Below are positions 1 to 6,338 of a DNA stretch of 10,233 nt, piece after piece (position 1 is the first letter of the stretch; every line of letters begins with the position of its first letter). Below the pieces are notes generated by a model. That model saw only the letters and a program-made list of their open reading frames with translations. It was not told the origin of the DNA and did not search any database. The stretch is taken from assembly GCA_029940345.1 (NCBI GenBank), contig JAOZRC010000138.1, forward strand, positions 1-10,233. The letters are read 5' to 3'. Position numbers and translations under genes: made by a program. The DNA is from Desulfobacterales bacterium. GTDB taxonomy: Bacteria; Desulfobacterota; Desulfobacteria; Desulfobacterales; JAUCGF01.

Positions 1-14
1 CGCGTGCTTCTAAA

Positions 15-35
15 GCCCAGGGCATCGCCCTGGGT
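15..35. repeat. Short perfect hairpin (REP-like)
   Basis: An 8-bp perfect stem (cccagggc at 16-23, gccctggg at 27-34) closes on a 3-nt loop, with a possible extra G-T pair outside. It lies 20 nt from a larger palindrome (54-125). Pairs of GC-rich hairpins like this are typical of REP-type intergenic elements. It is downstream of ilvN but has no T-tract on the minus strand, so it is not a clear terminator. Confidence 0.7.
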
Positions 36-53
36 CAGATGAATATTTTGGTA

Positions 54-125
54 TCAGCCCTGAAAGGGCGTGCTAGCGGCAGTTATCTCGGCCTTTTTCA
101 CACTAGCTCGCCCTTTCAGGGCTGA
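54..125. repeat. Palindromic element with 23-bp inverted arms
   Basis: Arms at 54-76 and 103-125 are reverse complements at 22 of 23 positions; the outer 17 bp (54-70 against 109-125) match perfectly. The loop is 26 nt. Each arm also contains a small hairpin of its own (gccct-gaa-agggc). A truncated piece of the same core (gccctttcagg) recurs at 150-160, and its complement (gccctgaaagg) at 10089-10099. This looks like a REP/BIME- or MITE-type non-coding element. No transposase is present. Confidence 0.8.
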
Positions 126-270
126 ACTCACGATATGTGCGGACCCTGGCAGGCCCTTTCAGGTTTTTTTTTCCGCTGTGCTATTTTGCACACACAAATT
201 GTAAGTTTTAACCATAGATGTGTATAACGATGAGGGCAGAGCCTAAGAGCAGGAGTAAACAAATATCGAA
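126..270. other. Non-coding stretch downstream of ilvN
   Basis: No credible gene is visible. It contains a truncated copy of the neighbouring repeat core (150-160) followed directly by a run of nine T (164-172) on the plus strand. The hairpin before the T-run is only 4-5 bp, so I do not call it a terminator. A 12-bp palindrome (cgaattaattcg, 267-278) overlaps the ilvN stop codon and is probably incidental. Confidence 0.5.
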
Positions 271-759
271 TTAATTCGGCTCGCGGTACAACGCCAACAC
301 ACCTGAGCGGGCCACCTTTTTGATTCCCATTGGCTCCAAAAGCCGAATCAGAGCGTCTATTTTTTCCTGCCCACCGGTTGCTTCAATAATGTAATGGGTG
401 GCTCCGGTGTCAACAATCCTTCCTCGGAACGTTTCAACAATTCGATTGATTTCGAGGCGATCCGATTCCCGGGCTTTTACGCAGATCATTGCTATTTCGC
501 GCTTGACGGCTTCTTGCCCGGTCATATCCCTGACTTTGATCACGTTAATCAGCCGCCTTACCTGTTTGATAATCTGCTCCAACTGTTCAGGATTGGTTTG
601 CGTCGTTATTGTAATTCGTGATACTTGCGGGTCCGCAGTGGGAGCGCCGCAGATCGTCTCAATGTTGTAACACCGACTGGCAAACAACCCTGAAACCCTG
701 GCTGTAACACCGGGTTCATTTTCCACCAACATGGTGATAATATGCCTTTCATTTTGCAT
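271..759 (-). CDS. ilvN: Acetolactate synthase small (regulatory) subunit
   Basis: This is the regulatory subunit of acetohydroxyacid synthase, the first common enzyme of valine, leucine and isoleucine synthesis. It stimulates the catalytic subunit (IlvB/IlvI) and mediates valine feedback inhibition. The 162 residues match the usual size of the family. Residues 6-77 form an ACT domain with the characteristic NEPGVTARVSGLFASR stretch (14-29) and the following N32-I33; residues 84-158 form the C-terminal small-subunit domain. The ATG is preceded by gagg at 768-771, 8 nt upstream. It begins 21 nt after the stop of the iron-sulfur gene on the same strand, suggesting cotranscription from the hcpR side. 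No ilvB is immediately upstream and no ilvC follows within the 270 nt available. The symbol ilvH would be equally suitable. Confidence 0.96.
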   Translation of the reverse strand: MQNERHIITMLVENEPGVTARVSGLFASRCYNIETICGAPTADPQVSRITITTQTNPEQLEQIIKQVRRLINVIKVRDMTGQEAVKREIAMICVKARESDRLEINRIVETFRGRIVDTGATHYIIEATGGQEKIDALIRLLEPMGIKKVARSGVLALYREPN

Positions 760-780
760 GTCAGATTCCTCTATAAAGAT

Positions 781-1584
781 TTATAATTGCTTCTGATTTT
801 GTACAAACGCTTTAAAATCATTCGCTTTAAAAATATTGGCAAAACGCTGGCCTTGTTTGCTATTTTGCTTGTAAAAGCGAATGCAGGCTTTGATGATTGT
901 TAATGTATCTTCTTCACTGAAAACACCGGGAAGTTCCCTGGCCAACTGCGGATGGCGGCCAAGCTTACCGCCGAGTTGGATTCTGAATCCTTTTTTACCG
1001 GCGATCAGCGTTCCCGTGGGACATACGTTGATACATTGCCCACATCCCAGACACAGGTCTGAATCAATCAACGGTTTCTCCTGTTCATGATCTATCCGGA
1101 TGGCATTTTCTTTGCATACATCGACGCAAGCTTCACAGCATGTGCAAGGCTCATCGGTTAGCAATGGTGAACAGGCTCCGATAATGCCAATATCTTTAAT
1201 CTGCGGCTGGGAACAGGCATTGGGGCATTCCGCTAAACCGATGCGAAATTCATGGTGGAATTTAAGCTTTCCGGTTACATTTGCTTTTAAGAAAGCAAGC
1301 AGATCGGCTTGTTTTAAAAGTGCTTCAATTTTTTCTAACAGCCGTTTCTGGCTGACGGCCCTGTTGGGACATTCGCCTGAACTGAAACAGGTGTCAAGTT
1401 GCCACCCCTTGATTTCCGAATTCGAGTTGGCCAGAAAACGCTTACGCGTCGCCTTGACTTCCTCTAAGTCAACCCTGTTTTTACCTTCCGCCAAGGCTTC
1501 TTTTTCAACCCGCGCGCGCACTTTTTTTCTGACAAAAAAGGGAACCCTTTTGATTGCCGTTTCAGCTTCCTGCGTCCATTTCAT
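781..1584 (-). CDS. PCP_red / siroheme-reductase-like / 2[4Fe-4S] ferredoxin protein
   Basis: This is a 267-residue iron-sulfur protein of uncertain reaction. Residues 1-45 resemble the PCP_red domain named after protochlorophyllide reductase (W3, EAE, VPFFVRKKVR). Residues 66-137 carry the siroheme/[4Fe-4S] signature of sulfite and nitrite reductases: C66-X5-C72, then C120-X3-C124 followed by DIGIIG. Two classic CX2CX2CX3C ferredoxin motifs follow (C147/150/153/157 and C178/181/184/188), then a GGKLGRHP segment (205-212) typical of the reductase C-terminus. The N-terminal half-domain that completes the siroheme pocket in AsrC or small sulfite reductases is not recognisable, so it may be a partial reductase or an electron carrier. 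The start has aagga 9 nt upstream. It lies 42 nt after hcpR and 21 nt before ilvN, so it probably shares the hcpR transcript. It is presumably cytoplasmic, as no signal peptide or membrane segment is visible. Confidence 0.85.
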   Translation of the reverse strand: MKWTQEAETAIKRVPFFVRKKVRARVEKEALAEGKNRVDLEEVKATRKRFLANSNSEIKGWQLDTCFSSGECPNRAVSQKRLLEKIEALLKQADLLAFLKANVTGKLKFHHEFRIGLAECPNACSQPQIKDIGIIGACSPLLTDEPCTCCEACVDVCKENAIRIDHEQEKPLIDSDLCLGCGQCINVCPTGTLIAGKKGFRIQLGGKLGRHPQLARELPGVFSEEDTLTIIKACIRFYKQNSKQGQRFANIFKANDFKAFVQNQKQL

Positions 1585-1626
1585 CCGATCAGTTCCTTGT
1601 TATTGCATCGTTTCCGAATTGATAGT

Positions 1627-2292
1627 TCAAACGGTTGTGAGCTTCTGACGATCCAAAATCCGAATCCGGCGTCCTTCGACCTCAATCAGGCCTTGATCGC
1701 TCATTTTCGCAAACATACGCGATAGTGTCTCCGGAGTCGCTCCCAGCATGGAAGCCAGTTGTTTTTTGGAGATACGCAGATCGACAAAGTCATGATGTCC
1801 CTGTTCATCGGACTGATAGAGCAGATAAGAGGCCACGCGTCCCGGCACCTCTTTTAAGGAAAGGTTTTCAATCTGCACCGTAAATTCACGCAGACGCATT
1901 GACAGGATAGCAAACATGTTTAGACTTAAAGACGGATTGGTCGTTATCAGTTTAATAAAGGCGTCGCGCGGCAGAAATAAAAGACGGCTTTTAACCAGCG
2001 CCATAGCGTTAGCCGGAAACGGCCGGCCGCTAAAGACCGGCGCTTCACCGAACGGCTCGCCCGGGCCTAAGATGTGAAGAATATGCTCTTTGCCATCTAA
2101 TGAGAGCTTAAACACTTTCACTTGGCCATGGGCGACAATATAAAAGCCGTTGCCTTCGTCCCCTTCAAAAAAGATGACTTCACCTTTATTATATTGGCGT
2201 ATGACGGTTATCCGCTTTATTTCTTCAAGCTGATTTTCCGGGAGACCTTTGAACAAAGGCGTTTTGGCAATGATGCTCAAAATATTTTTCAT
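1627..2292 (-). CDS. hcpR: Crp/Fnr-family regulator, HcpR-type
   Basis: This is a 221-residue transcription factor. An N-terminal cyclic-nucleotide-binding-like beta-barrel (about 13-110) is joined by a dimerisation helix (about 120-145) to a winged helix-turn-helix (about 173-212). The recognition helix reads TPETLSRMF; E188, S191 and R192 correspond to the E-x2-S-R residues with which Fnr contacts TTGAT-type half-sites. The protein has no cysteine, so an Fnr-style oxygen-sensing cluster is excluded; characterised HcpR proteins sense NO through heme. The HcpR call rests on divergent hcp and on the TTGAC-N4-GTCAA palindrome between them, the motif known for HcpR in Desulfovibrio and relatives. 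The start has aaagga just upstream. The operator overlaps its own predicted -35 box, suggesting autorepression. Confidence 0.88.
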   Translation of the reverse strand: MKNILSIIAKTPLFKGLPENQLEEIKRITVIRQYNKGEVIFFEGDEGNGFYIVAHGQVKVFKLSLDGKEHILHILGPGEPFGEAPVFSGRPFPANAMALVKSRLLFLPRDAFIKLITTNPSLSLNMFAILSMRLREFTVQIENLSLKEVPGRVASYLLYQSDEQGHHDFVDLRISKKQLASMLGATPETLSRMFAKMSDQGLIEVEGRRIRILDRQKLTTV

Positions 2293-2310
2293 TATCTGTC
2301 CTTTTTTTAA

Positions 2311-2339
2311 ATTTTATCTATTTTCTTGACCTAAGTCAA
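2311..2339 (-). promoter_or_regulatory. Predicted sigma70 promoter of hcpR
   Basis: On the minus strand a -35 box TTGACT (2339-2334) and a -10 box TAAAAT (2316-2311) are separated by exactly 17 nt, placing the transcript start near 2304. The -35 box is formed by one half of the HcpR operator, so a bound regulator should block polymerase. This is a sequence-based prediction. Confidence 0.6.
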
Positions 2340-2340
2340 G
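2325..2340. promoter_or_regulatory. HcpR operator (CTTGAC-CTAA-GTCAAG)
   Basis: The 16-bp dyad has perfect 6-bp arms around a 4-nt centre. It matches the TTGACNNNNGTCAA consensus known for HcpR and differs from the Fnr consensus TTGATNNNNATCAA at the inner arm base. It is the only correctly spaced copy I could find in the window. It sits between hcpR and hcp with its centre at 2332.5, about 40 nt before the predicted hcp transcript start, the classical class II activator position. Confidence 0.85.
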
Positions 2341-2359
2341 GCAAAGCCTTTGAAAGTGA

Positions 2360-2373
2360 TATAAATAACATTT
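2360..2373 (+). promoter_or_regulatory. Predicted activator-dependent promoter of hcp
   Basis: A good -10 box, TATAAA at 2360-2365, predicts a start near 2372-2373. The hexamer 17 nt upstream (caaggc, 2337-2342) is a poor -35 box. That is expected where an activator bound around -41 replaces the -35 contact. The leader would be about 50 nt. Confidence 0.55.
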
Positions 2374-2421
2374 TAAAAAAGGACGCAAGCGACAACGTTA
2401 TTCAATGGGGATTTAAATCTT

Positions 2422-4191
2422 ATGGGTATTGCAAGTTTTTTTAAAACTCTTTTCGGAGGAGCCGAAGAGCAAAATCAACCACCACAACCGGAATCTGTCA
2501 ATCTACCGGTAAACGAAGAAGAAAGGAAACCCGCGATGTTTTGTTTTCAATGTCAGGAAACTGCTAAAAACACTGGCTGTACAGTAAAAGGTGTTTGCGG
2601 CAAAGATGAAGGAACCGCCAATCTGCAAGACCTTTTAATCCATGTGATGAAAGGGATTGCCGTTTACGGTGAAAAGGCTGATGAACTCGGTGTATCCGTT
2701 ACGGAACCCGGTGATTTTCTATGTAAAGGATTGTTTACAACCATTACGAACGCGAACTTTGACCCTGAACGCTTTAATGCCTTAATCCAAGAGGCGTTCC
2801 AGGTGCGCGATGATATCAAATCTAAATTTGAAGCGGCTTACCAGGAAAAAAATGGCGCTGCATTCGCCGAGGCGCTTCCAGATGCCGCTGCTTGGACAGG
2901 CGATATGGCTGCTTTTGCTGAAAAAGCGAAAACAGTCGGCGTTCTGGCCACGGAAAATGAAGATGTGCGCTCTTTACGCGAGCTTCTGATTATTGGTCTG
3001 AAAGGTGTGGCCGCGTATGCGGATCATGCTGCAGTTTTGGGCTATAAAAAAGATGAAATTTTTGCGTTTATGATGGAAGCGATGGCATCAACAACCAAAG
3101 ATCTGTCCGTTGACGAGATGGTCGCCTTGGTGCTGAAATGCGGTGAAACCGCGGTTACGACGATGGCGCTGTTGGATGAAGCCAACACATCCACTTATGG
3201 TCATCCCGAAATCACCGAGGTCAATATCGGCGTCGGTTCAAACCCCGGCATTCTGATTTCTGGACACGATCTGAAAGATATGGATGAACTGCTAAAGCAA
3301 ACTCAAGGAACGGGTGTGGATGTTTACACCCACGGTGAGATGCTTCCCACGAATTATTACCCGGCATTTAAAAAATATGACCATCTTGTCGGCAATTACG
3401 GCAATGCCTGGCATAAACAGCAGTCTGAGTTTGCATCTTTCAATGGCCCCATTCTGATGACCACCAATTGTATCATCAAAGTGAAAGACGCTTACAAAGA
3501 TCGTATTTTCACCACTGGCAACGTGGGTTACACCGGTGTTAAGCATATCGCCGACCGTCCTGAAGACGGTGCCAAAGATTTTTCCGATATTATCGAACTG
3601 GCTAAGACATGCGACCCACCCACCGAGATCGAAACCGGCAAAATCGTGGGCGGCTTTGCCCATAACCAGGTGCTGGCTTTGGCCGACAAAGTGGTTGAGG
3701 CCGTTAAATCAGGAGCCATTAAACGCTTTATTGTCATGGCCGGATGCGATGGCCGTCAGAAAGCGCGCTCCTATTTTACCGAAGTCGCCGAAAAACTCCC
3801 CAAGGATACAATCATTTTAACGGCCGGATGCGCCAAGTACCGTTACAATAAACTGGAACTGGGCGATATTGGCGGAATCCCACGGGTGCTTGATGCCGGA
3901 CAGTGCAACGATTGTTACTCTTTGGCGGTGATTGCGCTTAAATTGCAAGAGGTATTTGAGTTGGATGACATTAATAAACTGCCGCTCTCTTTTGATATTG
4001 GCTGGTATGAGCAAAAAGCTGTGGCCGTGCTTCTGGCGTTGTTGCACTTGGGCGTCAAAGGCATTCGCTTAGGACCAACGGTGCCGGCTTTCTTATCTCC
4101 GACAGTACTTAATGTTTTGATTGAAAATTTTGACATCAAAGCGATTGATACGGTTGATGGTGATATTGAAGCGATGATGAACGCGGCATAG
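2422..4191 (+). CDS. hcp: Hybrid cluster protein / hydroxylamine reductase, class I
   Basis: Hcp is a cytoplasmic metalloprotein that reduces hydroxylamine in vitro and is thought to act as an NO reductase or in nitrosative-stress protection. The N-terminal cubane motif is C41-X2-C44-X8-C53-X5-C59, the class I spacing of strict anaerobes. All hybrid [4Fe-2S-2O] cluster ligands can be placed: H282, E306, C350, C442 (the persulfide position), C470, C495 and E530. After subtracting 38 they fall on or within two residues of the D. vulgaris numbering. The protein has 589 residues, against about 550 for the family. The excess is an N-terminal extension with an amphipathic start (IASFFKTLF) and a Gln/Pro/Glu-rich linker. 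A second start at 2536, with aagga 8 nt upstream, would give the normal length. It is divergent from hcpR and probably activated by it. Confidence 0.97.
   Translation: MGIASFFKTLFGGAEEQNQPPQPESVNLPVNEEERKPAMFCFQCQETAKNTGCTVKGVCGKDEGTANLQDLLIHVMKGIAVYGEKADELGVSVTEPGDFLCKGLFTTITNANFDPERFNALIQEAFQVRDDIKSKFEAAYQEKNGAAFAEALPDAAAWTGDMAAFAEKAKTVGVLATENEDVRSLRELLIIGLKGVAAYADHAAVLGYKKDEIFAFMMEAMASTTKDLSVDEMVALVLKCGETAVTTMALLDEANTSTYGHPEITEVNIGVGSNPGILISGHDLKDMDELLKQTQGTGVDVYTHGEMLPTNYYPAFKKYDHLVGNYGNAWHKQQSEFASFNGPILMTTNCIIKVKDAYKDRIFTTGNVGYTGVKHIADRPEDGAKDFSDIIELAKTCDPPTEIETGKIVGGFAHNQVLALADKVVEAVKSGAIKRFIVMAGCDGRQKARSYFTEVAEKLPKDTIILTAGCAKYRYNKLELGDIGGIPRVLDAGQCNDCYSLAVIALKLQEVFELDDINKLPLSFDIGWYEQKAVAVLLALLHLGVKGIRLGPTVPAFLSPTVLNVLIENFDIKAIDTVDGDIEAMMNAA
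2523..2538 (+). promoter_or_regulatory. Internal ribosome-binding site and alternative hcp start
   Basis: An aagga at 2523-2527 lies 8 nt before the in-frame ATG at 2536, which begins MFCFQCQE, the canonical Hcp N-terminus. The upstream ATG at 2422 has only gggg about 11 nt before it. The shorter product is therefore the better-supported start by ribosome-site quality. The longer frame, however, is open throughout and has protein-like composition. Confidence 0.55.
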
Positions 4192-4230
4192 TTCTAAGCA
4201 ATTATCAACCTTCTTTTTTCAAACTGTGTA

Positions 4231-4265
4231 GTAGATTCCATGAAAGTGCTTTTCATGGGATCTAC
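4231..4265. repeat. 15-bp hairpin after hcp
   Basis: Arms at 4231-4245 and 4251-4265 pair over 15 positions with one G-T pair, around a 5-nt loop. The hairpin begins about 40 nt after the hcp stop and could attenuate or stabilise the 3' end of its transcript. No T-run follows, so it is not a standard intrinsic terminator. Its right arm overlaps the next inverted repeat (4263-4324). Confidence 0.75.
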
Positions 4266-4324
4266 ATCTGATAGCAAGCGTATTTGTCAAACTTTCTTGA
4301 CCTATGCGGTTGTTATCAGATGTA
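4263..4324. repeat. Inverted repeat, 15-nt arms
   Basis: Arms at 4263-4277 and 4310-4324 are reverse complements at 14 of 15 positions, and the 11 bp tacatctgata / tatcagatgta match perfectly. The left arm shares bases with the 4231-4265 hairpin and the right arm with the element starting at 4322, so these structures are mutually exclusive. Confidence 0.7.
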
Positions 4325-4494
4325 GGGTGGGCAAGGTTTTGCCACTCACCTGATTAATAGCTGATAAAAATGCAAATCAATAAACTTCATTAAAGAAAAC
4401 CACCTTTGCCCACCGGTTTTGAATAAAGTGGTGGGCATCGCCGACAAAGATTGACGCTGTATACAAAATTTGTCTCCGGCGATGCCCACCCTAC
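4322..4494. repeat. MITE/REP-like element with gtagggtgggca ends
   Basis: Perfect 12-bp terminal inverted repeats at 4322-4333 and 4483-4494 bound a 173-bp non-coding unit. Beyond both ends the sequence tgttatc continues the symmetry after a short offset. Inside is a second perfect 14-bp stem (4430-4443 with 4477-4490), and ttgcccacc (4406-4414) can also pair with the left end. GTAGGGTGGGCA-type palindromes are common dispersed intergenic repeats in proteobacteria and cyanobacteria. With the hairpins at 4231-4324 it fills nearly all of the 360-nt gap between hcp and the HD gene. Only 4495-4551 remains for a promoter, with an AT-rich tatatatt stretch near 4510. Confidence 0.75.
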
Positions 4495-4551
4495 CGATAA
4501 CAGAAAGCATATATATTAAATTTTATCAATTACCAGATTAGAGGAGCAACC

Positions 4552-5286
4552 ATGCAATGTCCGGGTCAAGATACGCAATATTGGAAACCGGGAGCGATTT
4601 ACGATGCCAAATGCCCCGAATGCGGCCATACTGTGGAATTTTTCAAAGACGATACGGCGCGCAGATGTGACAAATGCGGCCATCGCTTCGCCAATCCCAA
4701 GCTGGATTTCGGATGCGCCGCCTATTGCCAATATGCCGAACAGTGTTTGGGAACGCTGCCACCTGAAATCATCGCCCAGCAGCAAAATTTACTTAAAGAC
4801 CGGGTGGCAATCGAAATGAAACGCTATTATAAGACCGATTTTAAACGTATCAGCCATGCCACCCGTGCAGCGCGTCATGCCGAACGCATCGGGCAAAATG
4901 AGAGGGGTAATCTTGCTGTTATTTTGGTAGCCGCTTATCTCCATGATATCGGCATGTCGGAAGCGCTTCGCAAACACGGTGATGCCGCAGCCGAATTCCA
5001 TGAATCCGAAGGAGCGCCGATTGCAACGGCCATTTTAACCAAATTAAAGGCGCAGCAAGAGTTAATTGATGAGGTGGTTGCCATTATCAGCCAACATCAT
5101 CACCCCGACACTAACGCTACAACCAACTTCAAGGTTGTCTATGATGCTGACAGGATTGCCAATCTTGAAGACCAATATAAAGATACTACGCCGGAACCGG
5201 CGGAAATTATAAAAAAAATTGATTCAAGTTTTTTGACATCAGGCGGACGTCAGGAAGCCCGAAAAACATTCGGACTGGAGGAATAA
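4552..5286 (+). CDS. HD-domain protein with zinc-ribbon-like N-terminus
   Basis: This is a 244-residue probable metal-dependent phosphohydrolase of unknown substrate. The N-terminal 65 residues hold eight cysteines: C3, then C21-X2-C24 and C39-X2-C42, which form a zinc-ribbon-like pair, then C55, C59 and C65, possibly a second metal site. Residues about 98-205 form an HD domain: H102, the H131-D132 of LHDIG, H150, the QHHHPD stretch (181-186) and the aspartates of YDADRIANLED (D198, D200). These are the usual metal ligands of HDIG-type hydrolases. The start has gagg about 8 nt upstream. It ends 1 nt before the ferredoxin-domain gene, so the two are cotranscribed. Its position downstream of hcp suggests a role in the same stress response, possibly nucleotide signalling or damage clearance, but this is inference. 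No operator is visible upstream. Confidence 0.85.
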   Translation: MQCPGQDTQYWKPGAIYDAKCPECGHTVEFFKDDTARRCDKCGHRFANPKLDFGCAAYCQYAEQCLGTLPPEIIAQQQNLLKDRVAIEMKRYYKTDFKRISHATRAARHAERIGQNERGNLAVILVAAYLHDIGMSEALRKHGDAAAEFHESEGAPIATAILTKLKAQQELIDEVVAIISQHHHPDTNATTNFKVVYDADRIANLEDQYKDTTPEPAEIIKKIDSSFLTSGGRQEARKTFGLEE

Positions 5287-5287
5287 C

Positions 5288-6034
5288 ATGAAGGTTTTAC
5301 GAAAAATCATCGAAATTGATGAAGAATTGTGTGATGGTTGCGGTGAATGTGTGCCGTCCTGTGCCGAAGGCTCGCTTCAGATTATTGATGGCAAAGCGCG
5401 TGTTGTGGCCGATAATTTGTGTGACGGCCTTGGTGCTTGCCTGGGTGAATGCCCTACCGGAGCACTCAAAATTGTTGAGCGGGAAGCGGATGAATTTGAT
5501 GAAGAAGCTGTGGAAATATTTCTTGCGGCCAAGGCCAAAGAAGACACCCCTCCGCCTGAAGCCGGGTTGATGCCTTGCGGATGTCCCTCCACCCAGATTC
5601 AAAGTTTTGGTACACCGGCAACATCGTGTGAACAAGCCAACCGGCCGACGACAATGAGCGGCGGAGAATCGGTTTTGTCGCACTGGCCGGTCCAAATTCG
5701 TCTGGTACCTGCCAAAGCGCCATTTTTAAAGGGCGCGGACCTCCTCATCCTGGCCGATTGCTGCGCCGTTGCATATCCGGCGCTTCACAATGATTTTCTA
5801 AAAGGCAAAGTGGTGATGATGGGATGCCCCAAATTTGACGATGTGCAGAACTATATTGATAAATTTGCAGAGATTTTCAGCATTGCCCAAATTAAAAGTG
5901 TGACTTCTGTAATTATGGAAGTCCCCTGCTGTTCCGGTTTGCCAATGATTGTGCAAAAAGGGATGGAAAAAGCCGGTGTGAAGATTCCTATTCGGGAAGT
6001 GGTTATCAGCACCAGGGGTAAAATAATAGTTTAA
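5288..6034 (+). CDS. Ferredoxin-domain protein with Cys-rich C-terminal region
   Basis: This is a 248-residue cytoplasmic iron-sulfur protein. The first ferredoxin motif is complete (C15, C18, C21, C25). The second reads C45-x2-L48-x2-C51-x3-C55-P, with leucine at the second cysteine position, so it may hold a [3Fe-4S] or altered cluster. Residues about 95-248 form a separate domain with further cysteines: C97-G-C99-P, C114, C158-C159, C180 and C214-C215, which could bind another metal or act as redox thiols. Iron-sulfur proteins of this type occur beside hcp in sulfate reducers, where a ferredoxin-like gene called frdX belongs to the HcpR regulon. Equivalence is plausible but untested. ggagga lies inside the end of the HD gene, just before the ATG. 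A likely role is electron supply to Hcp or assembly of its cluster. Confidence 0.85.
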   Translation: MKVLRKIIEIDEELCDGCGECVPSCAEGSLQIIDGKARVVADNLCDGLGACLGECPTGALKIVEREADEFDEEAVEIFLAAKAKEDTPPPEAGLMPCGCPSTQIQSFGTPATSCEQANRPTTMSGGESVLSHWPVQIRLVPAKAPFLKGADLLILADCCAVAYPALHNDFLKGKVVMMGCPKFDDVQNYIDKFAEIFSIAQIKSVTSVIMEVPCCSGLPMIVQKGMEKAGVKIPIREVVISTRGKIIV

Positions 6035-6039
6035 AAAAG

Positions 6040-6241
6040 GGGCATCCTTCATCTGACGGTTAACAGTTTCGATTTTCATAAAGGAGTGCGAAAATTTTTT
6101 CGCCTGCCCGCAAGCGAAGCGAGCGGCAAATGCCTTGTTAAATTGCAGTATTGCCGCTTGCTTCGCTCGCGGTAGTGCGAAAATGAATTTTCGCACTCCT
6201 TAAAATGTGTAAACTACTTTTGATACCCAATGAAGGATGCC
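6040..6241. repeat. Nested palindromic element (MITE-like)
   Basis: The outer ends ggcatccttcat (6041-6052) and atgaaggatgcc (6230-6241) are perfect 12-bp inverted repeats. Inside, a perfect 16-bp pair lies at 6081-6096 and 6186-6201. Inside that, a 22-nt pair at 6108-6129 and 6151-6172 matches at 20 positions. The right side also forms its own 10-bp hairpin (agtgcgaaaa / ttttcgcact, 6174-6197). No coding sequence is visible. It lies directly after the ferredoxin-domain stop, between convergent genes, where it could act as a transcription barrier. Confidence 0.8.
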
Positions 6242-6268
6242 AAAAAAGGGCTTCCTTTGTCGAAAGAG

Positions 6269-6307
6269 CATGTAGGCTGGGTTGAGGAATGAAACCCAGC
6301 CTACATG
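6269..6307. repeat. 15-bp perfect hairpin, gtaggYtgggttgagg family
   Basis: Arms at 6269-6283 and 6293-6307 are perfect complements around a 9-nt loop. The first 25 nt of the core (6272-6296) match 8156-8180 at 23 positions, so these are two copies of one dispersed repeat. Lying between convergent genes it could terminate either transcript, but it lacks a T-run on both sides. Confidence 0.8.
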
Positions 6308-6338
6308 TTAAATCCCGAATAAAAGTGTTAATTGGATA

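Noticed and set aside
147..172. Plus-strand intrinsic terminator ending in nine T
   Set aside because: The preceding stem is only 4-5 bp, and no plus-strand gene ends before it within the window.
1100..1648. 182-codon open frame on the plus strand
   Set aside because: It lies antisense to the iron-sulfur gene and the end of hcpR, whose domains and motifs are clear. The product shows no recognisable domain and the frame runs across two real genes.
4286..4301. GTCAA and TTGAC half-sites upstream of the HD gene
   Set aside because: They are in everted order and 6 nt apart, not the TTGAC-N4-GTCAA arrangement, and lie over 250 nt from the HD start.
5297..5695. 132-codon minus-strand open frame inside the ferredoxin-domain gene
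   Set aside because: The plus-strand product has exact ferredoxin motifs and a good ribosome site. The antisense product is arginine-rich without a domain, a typical mirror frame.
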